The position numbers and the translations under genes were made by a program. Below the pieces are notes generated by a model. The model saw only the letters and a program-made list of their open reading frames with translations. It was not told the origin of the DNA and did not search any database. 11,733 nucleotides of DNA, taken from NCBI GenBank assembly GCA_027451915.1, contig DAIDHU010000543.1, forward strand, positions 1 to 11,733, written 5' to 3'. This stretch comes from Thiomonas sp. (GTDB lineage: Bacteria > Pseudomonadota > Gammaproteobacteria > Burkholderiales > Burkholderiaceae_C). The number at the start of each line of letters is the position of its first letter. The stretch's first letter is position 1. Positions 8,119 through 11,733 of the stretch are shown one piece after another.

Positions 8119-9720
8119 TCAGGACTCGCCGGCCGGGGCGCCCGGAACCAGGATGGTCGGCGCCGCTGGCGCGGCCGTGCGCGGCCAGTCAGCGCTGTAG
8201 TGCAGGCCGCGGCTTTCATGGCGCAGGCGCGCCGAGCGCACGATCAGCTCGGCCACCTGCAGCAGGTTGCGCAGTTCCAGCAGGTCGCGGTTGACGCGGA
8301 AATTGGCGTAGAACTCCTGCACCTCGGCCTGCAGCAGGGCGATGCGGTGCGCGGCGCGCTCCAGGCGCTTGTCGGTGCGCACGATGCCGACGTAGTTCCA
8401 CATCATGCGCCGAAGCTCGTCCCAGTTGTGGCTGATCACCACCAGTTCGTCGGCGTCGCTGACCCGGCTCTCGTCCCAGGCGCGCAGGCGCGGCGCGCGC
8501 GCGGGCGGCTCCTGCGCGATGGCCTGTGCCGCGGCGGTGCCGAACACCACGCACTCCAGCAGGGAGTTGCTGGCCAGGCGGTTGGCGCCGTGCAGGCCCG
8601 TGTAGGCCACCTCGCCGATGGCGTGCAGCCCGGGCAGGTCCGTGCGCCCTGCCAGGTCGGTGAGCACGCCGCCGCAGGTGAAGTGCACCGCCGGGACCAC
8701 GGGAATGGGTTCACGCGCGATGTCGATGCCCAGTTCCAGGCAGCGCTGGTGGATGGTCGGGAAATGGTGCCGGATGAACTCCTCGCCGCGCGCGGTGATG
8801 TCGAGGTACACGCAGTCGATGCCGTGGCGCTTCATCTCGAAATCGATCGCGCGGGCGACCACATCGCGCGGCGCGAGCTCCGCGCGCTCGTCATGGGCGG
8901 GCATGAAGCGCGTGCCGTCGGGAAGGAGCAGCACGCCGCCCTCGCCGCGCACGGCCTCGGAGATGAGAAAGCTCTTGGCCTTGGGGTGGTACAGGCAGGT
9001 GGGATGGAACTGGATGAACTCCATGTTCGCCACCCGGCATCCGGCGCGCCAGGCCATGGCCACGCCGTCGCCGCTGGCGGTGTCGGGGTTGGTCGTGTAG
9101 CGGTAGACCTTGCCGGCGCCCCCGGTGGCCAGGATGGTGTGCGCGGCGCCGTAGGTGTCCACGCGCCCGTTGCCGAGGTCCAGCGCGTAGGCGCCCCAGC
9201 AGCGGTCCTGGTGGCCGTCCTCGACGTGGCGTCCGGTGATCAGGTCCACCGCCACGTGGTTCTCCAGCAGGCGGATGCCGGGGTGGGCGCGCGCGCGCGC
9301 CAGCAGGGTGCGCTGGATCGCGGCACCGGTGGCGTCGGCCACGTGGGCGATGCGGCGCTGGCTGTGGCCGCCCTCGCGGGTCAGGTGCAACTGGCCGTGT
9401 TCGGTGTCGAAGGGCACGCCCTGCGCGCGCAGCCATTCGATGGCATGGGGCCCCTGCTCGATGACAAAACGCGTGGCCGGCAGGTCGTTGAGCATGGCGC
9501 CGGCCACCAGCGTGTCGTGCACATGGGACTCGAAGCTGTCGCCGCTGCCCAGCACGGCGGCGATGCCGCCCTGCGCCCACTGGCTGGAAGAGACTTCGAG
9601 TTCGCGTTTGGCCAGCAGGGTCACCGGCATGCGGTCGGCCAGCTGCAGCGCGGCGCTGAGCCCGGCCAGGCCGCCCCCGATGATCAGCACGCCGTCGGAA
9701 CTAGGGGTGGTCGAGGCCAT
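8119..9720 (-). CDS. nadB: L-aspartate oxidase
   Basis: NadB is a flavoprotein that oxidises L-aspartate to iminoaspartate, which NadA condenses with dihydroxyacetone phosphate to make quinolinate for NAD. The 533-residue product has the FAD dinucleotide motif IIGGGLAGLSAA (13-24), SSSQWAQGGIAA (44-55), ATGGAGKVY (198-206), EFIQFHPT (234-241), the RGEGG loop (258-262), RDVVAR (285-290) with two active-site arginines, H346 in PAVHFTCGG, and HGANRLASNSLLE (377-389). The helical C-terminal domain starts near 420. These features separate it from the related succinate dehydrogenase/fumarate reductase flavoproteins, although I did not compare them residue by residue. It starts seven bases after panC. 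No nadA or nadC is present in the window. The bases before its ATG (CCCTCC) are opposite to a Shine-Dalgarno, so coupling to panC is likely. Confidence 0.97.
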   Translation of the reverse strand: MASTTPSSDGVLIIGGGLAGLSAALQLADRMPVTLLAKRELEVSSSQWAQGGIAAVLGSGDSFESHVHDTLVAGAMLNDLPATRFVIEQGPHAIEWLRAQGVPFDTEHGQLHLTREGGHSQRRIAHVADATGAAIQRTLLARARAHPGIRLLENHVAVDLITGRHVEDGHQDRCWGAYALDLGNGRVDTYGAAHTILATGGAGKVYRYTTNPDTASGDGVAMAWRAGCRVANMEFIQFHPTCLYHPKAKSFLISEAVRGEGGVLLLPDGTRFMPAHDERAELAPRDVVARAIDFEMKRHGIDCVYLDITARGEEFIRHHFPTIHQRCLELGIDIAREPIPVVPAVHFTCGGVLTDLAGRTDLPGLHAIGEVAYTGLHGANRLASNSLLECVVFGTAAAQAIAQEPPARAPRLRAWDESRVSDADELVVISHNWDELRRMMWNYVGIVRTDKRLERAAHRIALLQAEVQEFYANFRVNRDLLELRNLLQVAELIVRSARLRHESRGLHYSADWPRTAAPAAPTILVPGAPAGES

Positions 9721-9727
9721 GGAGGGT

Positions 9728-10576
9728 TCAGAATTCGAGGTTGTCGATCAGGCGCGTGCGCCCGAGGCGGGCCGCGCCCAGCACCACCAGATGGGAGTCG
9801 CGGCGCAGTTCCTCCGGCTGCGCCGGCCCCTGCAGGTCGGCCCGGCGGCGCACGCTGAGGTAATCGGGCTCCCAGCCCAGCTCGCGCAGGCCCTGCCCGG
9901 CCTGCGCCTGCGCCTGGCGCAGTTGCTCCAGATCGGCGCAGGCACGCGCGCGCGCCGCCAGTTCGCGCAACGCGCGATGCAGCTGCGGCGCTTGCGCGCG
10001 CTCGGCCGGGCTGAGGTAGCCGTTGCGTGAGGACAGGGCCAGCCCGTCGCTCTCGCGCACCGTCTCCAGGCCCTCGATGCGCACCGGCAGCGCGAATTGC
10101 TCGACCATCGCGCGGATCAGCATCAGCTGCTGGTAGTCCTTCTTGCCGAACACCGCCGCCGAGGGTTGCACCAGTTGCAGCAGCTTGAGCACCACGGTGG
10201 TCACGCCCTCGAAATGCCCGGGGCGGGACGCGCCCTCGAGTTCGCCGGCCAGTCGCGGGTCGGGGCGCACGTGGAAGGTCTGCGGCGCCGGGTACATCTC
10301 GGACTCATCGGGCGCGAACAGCATGTCGCAACCCGCCTGCTCCAGCAGTTGCGCGTCGCGCTGCAGGGTGCGGGGGTAGCGTTCGAAGTCCTCGCCGGGG
10401 CCGAATTGCAGGCGGTTGACGAACACGCTGGCGATCACCGGCGCGCCGAGTTCGCGGGCCCTGGCCACCAGCGCCAGGTGGCCGGCGTGCAGGTTGCCCA
10501 TGGTGGGCACCAGCACGGGGCGTGGCCCGCGGGACAAGGCCTCGCGCAGGCTCGCGCGGCTGTGGAGGATCTGCAT
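9728..10576 (-). CDS. panC: Pantothenate synthetase (pantoate-beta-alanine ligase)
   Basis: PanC joins pantoate and beta-alanine through a pantoyl-adenylate intermediate, the last step to vitamin B5 and hence CoA. The 282-residue product has the HIGH-type ATP motif in PTMGNLHAGH (24-33), VNRLQFGPGEDFERYPRT (53-70), GHFEGVTTVV (120-129), GKKDYQQ (144-150) and the KMSKS-equivalent region DGLALSSRN (177-185). Length is normal. It starts 12 bases after the panB stop, with a Shine-Dalgarno overlapping that stop. The panD gene that would supply beta-alanine is not in the window. Confidence 0.97.
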   Translation of the reverse strand: MQILHSRASLREALSRGPRPVLVPTMGNLHAGHLALVARARELGAPVIASVFVNRLQFGPGEDFERYPRTLQRDAQLLEQAGCDMLFAPDESEMYPAPQTFHVRPDPRLAGELEGASRPGHFEGVTTVVLKLLQLVQPSAAVFGKKDYQQLMLIRAMVEQFALPVRIEGLETVRESDGLALSSRNGYLSPAERAQAPQLHRALRELAARARACADLEQLRQAQAQAGQGLRELGWEPDYLSVRRRADLQGPAQPEELRRDSHLVVLGAARLGRTRLIDNLEF

Positions 10577-10584
10577 GGCTCAGC

Positions 10585-10590
10585 TTCCTC
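10585..10590 (-). promoter_or_regulatory. panC ribosome binding site overlapping the panB stop codon
   Basis: On the minus strand GAGGAA lies eight bases before the panC ATG, and its first two bases belong to the panB TGA (10591-10589). Ribosomes finishing panB would be placed at the panC start. It is the clearest Shine-Dalgarno of the minus-strand operon. Confidence 0.75.
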
Positions 10591-11452
10591 AGGCGCCGTA
10601 GCCGTGCAACGCCTCGTCGGGGAAGGCGCCGGACTTGACGTCACGCACATAGGCCTGCACGGCCGCGTGGATACTGTCCGCGCCGAGCATGAAATTGCGC
10701 ACGAAGCGCGGCTTGGCGCCCAGCGTGATGTCGAGCATGTCGTGCAGCACCAGCACCTGGCCGTGGGTGCGCGCGCCGGCGCCGATGCCGATGGTGATGC
10801 CCGGATAGTCTGCGCTGACCCGCGCCGCGAGATCGGAGGGCACGAGTTCGAGCACCATCATGGCCGCTCCGGCCCGGCCCAGCTCGGCGGCGTGGCGCAG
10901 CAGGGTCTGCGCGCCCTGCTCGTCGCGACCCTGGATGCGGTAGCCGCCCAGCGCGTGCACGCTTTGCGGGGTCAGGCCCAGGTGGGCGCACACCGGAATG
11001 CCGCGCTCGACCAGCGCCGCCACCAGCGGCGCGGTCCAGCCGCCGCCCTCGATCTTGATCATCTGCGCGCCCGCCTGCATCAGCGCGGCCGCGCTGCGCA
11101 CGGCCTGCGCCGTGTCGGACTGGTAGCTGCCGAAGGGCAGGTCGGCCAGCACCCAGGAGCGCGGCGCGCCGCGGGCCACGCAGCCCACGTGGTAGCTCAT
11201 CTGTTCCAGGCTCACGGGCAGCGTGGAAGCGTGGCCCTGCATGACCATGCCCAGCGAGTCTCCCACCAGCAGGCAGTCCACGCCGCAGTCCTCCAGCAGC
11301 GCCGCGCTGGCGGCGTCGTAGGCGGTGAGCATGGCGATCTTCTCGCCCGCCTCGCGCATCGAGCGCAGGCGGTGCAGGGTCATGGGCTTGCGGCTGGCGG
11401 CGGCGGCCGCGCCGCCGTAGGGCGCGCTACCCTGGGAAGGGGATTCGGACAT
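10589..11452 (-). CDS. panB: 3-methyl-2-oxobutanoate hydroxymethyltransferase
   Basis: PanB transfers a one-carbon unit from 5,10-methylene-THF to alpha-ketoisovalerate, giving ketopantoate. The 287-residue product carries VGDSLGMVMQGH (63-74) with metal ligand D65, D104 in LADLPFGSY, the substrate lysine and metal glutamate of KIEGG (K133, E135), CAHLGLTPQ (155-163), the general-base region LELVPSDLA (201-209) and GIGAG (222-226). The family core starts at MTLHRLR (24-30), so the first 23 residues are an extra Ser/Ala/Gly-rich tail; translation from M24 cannot be excluded, but neither start has a good Shine-Dalgarno. The chosen ATG is only two bases after the scpA stop, favouring coupling. 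It draws on the same methylene-THF pool as MetF, encoded on the other strand. Confidence 0.96.
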   Translation of the reverse strand: MSESPSQGSAPYGGAAAAASRKPMTLHRLRSMREAGEKIAMLTAYDAASAALLEDCGVDCLLVGDSLGMVMQGHASTLPVSLEQMSYHVGCVARGAPRSWVLADLPFGSYQSDTAQAVRSAAALMQAGAQMIKIEGGGWTAPLVAALVERGIPVCAHLGLTPQSVHALGGYRIQGRDEQGAQTLLRHAAELGRAGAAMMVLELVPSDLAARVSADYPGITIGIGAGARTHGQVLVLHDMLDITLGAKPRFVRNFMLGADSIHAAVQAYVRDVKSGAFPDEALHGYGA

Positions 11453-11454
11453 GG

Positions 11455-11733
11455 TCAGGATGGGGTGTAGGCCAGGCGCAGGTACAACGGCGCGAAGGCC
11501 TCGGCCTGGGTGATCTGCACCAGGCCCTCGCGCGCGAGCTCCAGCAGCGCCACGAAGGTGACCACCGCGTGCAGCACGCCCTGCGAAGGCTCGAAAAGGT
11601 CGTTGAATTCAGCCCAGCGGCGGTCCTGCAGGCGCCGCAGCACCCCGCTCATCACTTCGCGCATCGAGATCTGCTCGCGCCCGATGGTGTGGTGCGCATT
11701 CAGGCGCGCGCGACGCAGCACGTCGGCCCAGGC
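11455..11733 (-). CDS. scpA: Segregation and condensation protein A, C-terminal part only
   Basis: Ninety-two residues and a stop are visible; the 5' part lies beyond the right edge, and the frame enters the window without a start codon. The pattern REVMSGVLRRLQ, then FNDLFEPSQG, then VVTFVALLELAREGLVQI and a final YLRLAY is characteristic of the C-terminal winged-helix domain of ScpA, the bacterial kleisin that closes the SMC ring and acts in chromosome condensation. That domain binds the SMC head. The stop is two bases from the panB ATG, so scpA probably heads or belongs to the pan-nadB transcript. Confidence 0.88.
   Translation of the reverse strand, partial: AWADVLRRARLNAHHTIGREQISMREVMSGVLRRLQDRRWAEFNDLFEPSQGVLHAVVTFVALLELAREGLVQITQAEAFAPLYLRLAYTPS

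Noticed and set aside
8200..9858. A 552-codon plus-strand open frame opposite nadB
   Set aside because: Low-complexity antisense shadow crossing the nadB-panC junction; no Shine-Dalgarno or domain.

Overview
The window is a compact, GC-rich stretch of bacterial chromosome, most likely from a betaproteobacterium of the order Burkholderiales. The evidence is the very high GC at third codon positions, two HtrB/LpxL-type lipid A acyltransferase genes divergent from metK, an SAH riboswitch in front of ahcY-metF, and a scpA-panB-panC-nadB run. The genus cannot be read from the sequence. I see no mobile element, tRNA, rRNA, CRISPR array or phage gene, and no gene-free stretch longer than about 230 bases.

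Layout. Positions 1-1716 (minus strand) carry two overlapping acyltransferase genes; the downstream one runs off the left edge. Positions 1717-1946 are a divergent control region. It holds a perfect TATAAT box for metK and, starting at the predicted transcript start, an RNA leader that folds like a SAM-II riboswitch with an extra GC-rich hairpin in its linker. metK follows (1947-3152). A second control region (3153-3374) has a -10 box abutting the metK stop codon and a clear SAH riboswitch. Then come ahcY (3375-4793), metF (4799-5629) and amn (5639-7219), 5 and 9 bases apart. A 30-base convergent gap holds a weak terminator-like hairpin. From 11733 down to 7250 the minus strand carries the end of scpA, then panB, panC, nadB and an inositol-monophosphatase-family gene, closely spaced and probably one operon.

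How the genes work together. The plus-strand genes form a methyl-cycle module. MetK makes S-adenosylmethionine (SAM), methyltransferases turn it into S-adenosylhomocysteine (SAH), AhcY splits SAH into homocysteine and adenosine, and MetF supplies the methyl-THF used to remethylate homocysteine. AMP nucleosidase can drain the adenine side once adenosine has become AMP. The striking feature is regulatory: the synthase gene appears to sit behind a sensor for its product SAM, and the detoxifying operon behind a sensor for SAH, within about 1.4 kb. The minus-strand operon combines a chromosome-segregation subunit with pantothenate (CoA) and NAD precursor synthesis.

The protein calls are conventional and mostly secure. 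The item most worth a second look is the metK leader; its SAM-II assignment rests on my hand alignment from memory of the SAM-II core, not on a covariance-model search.
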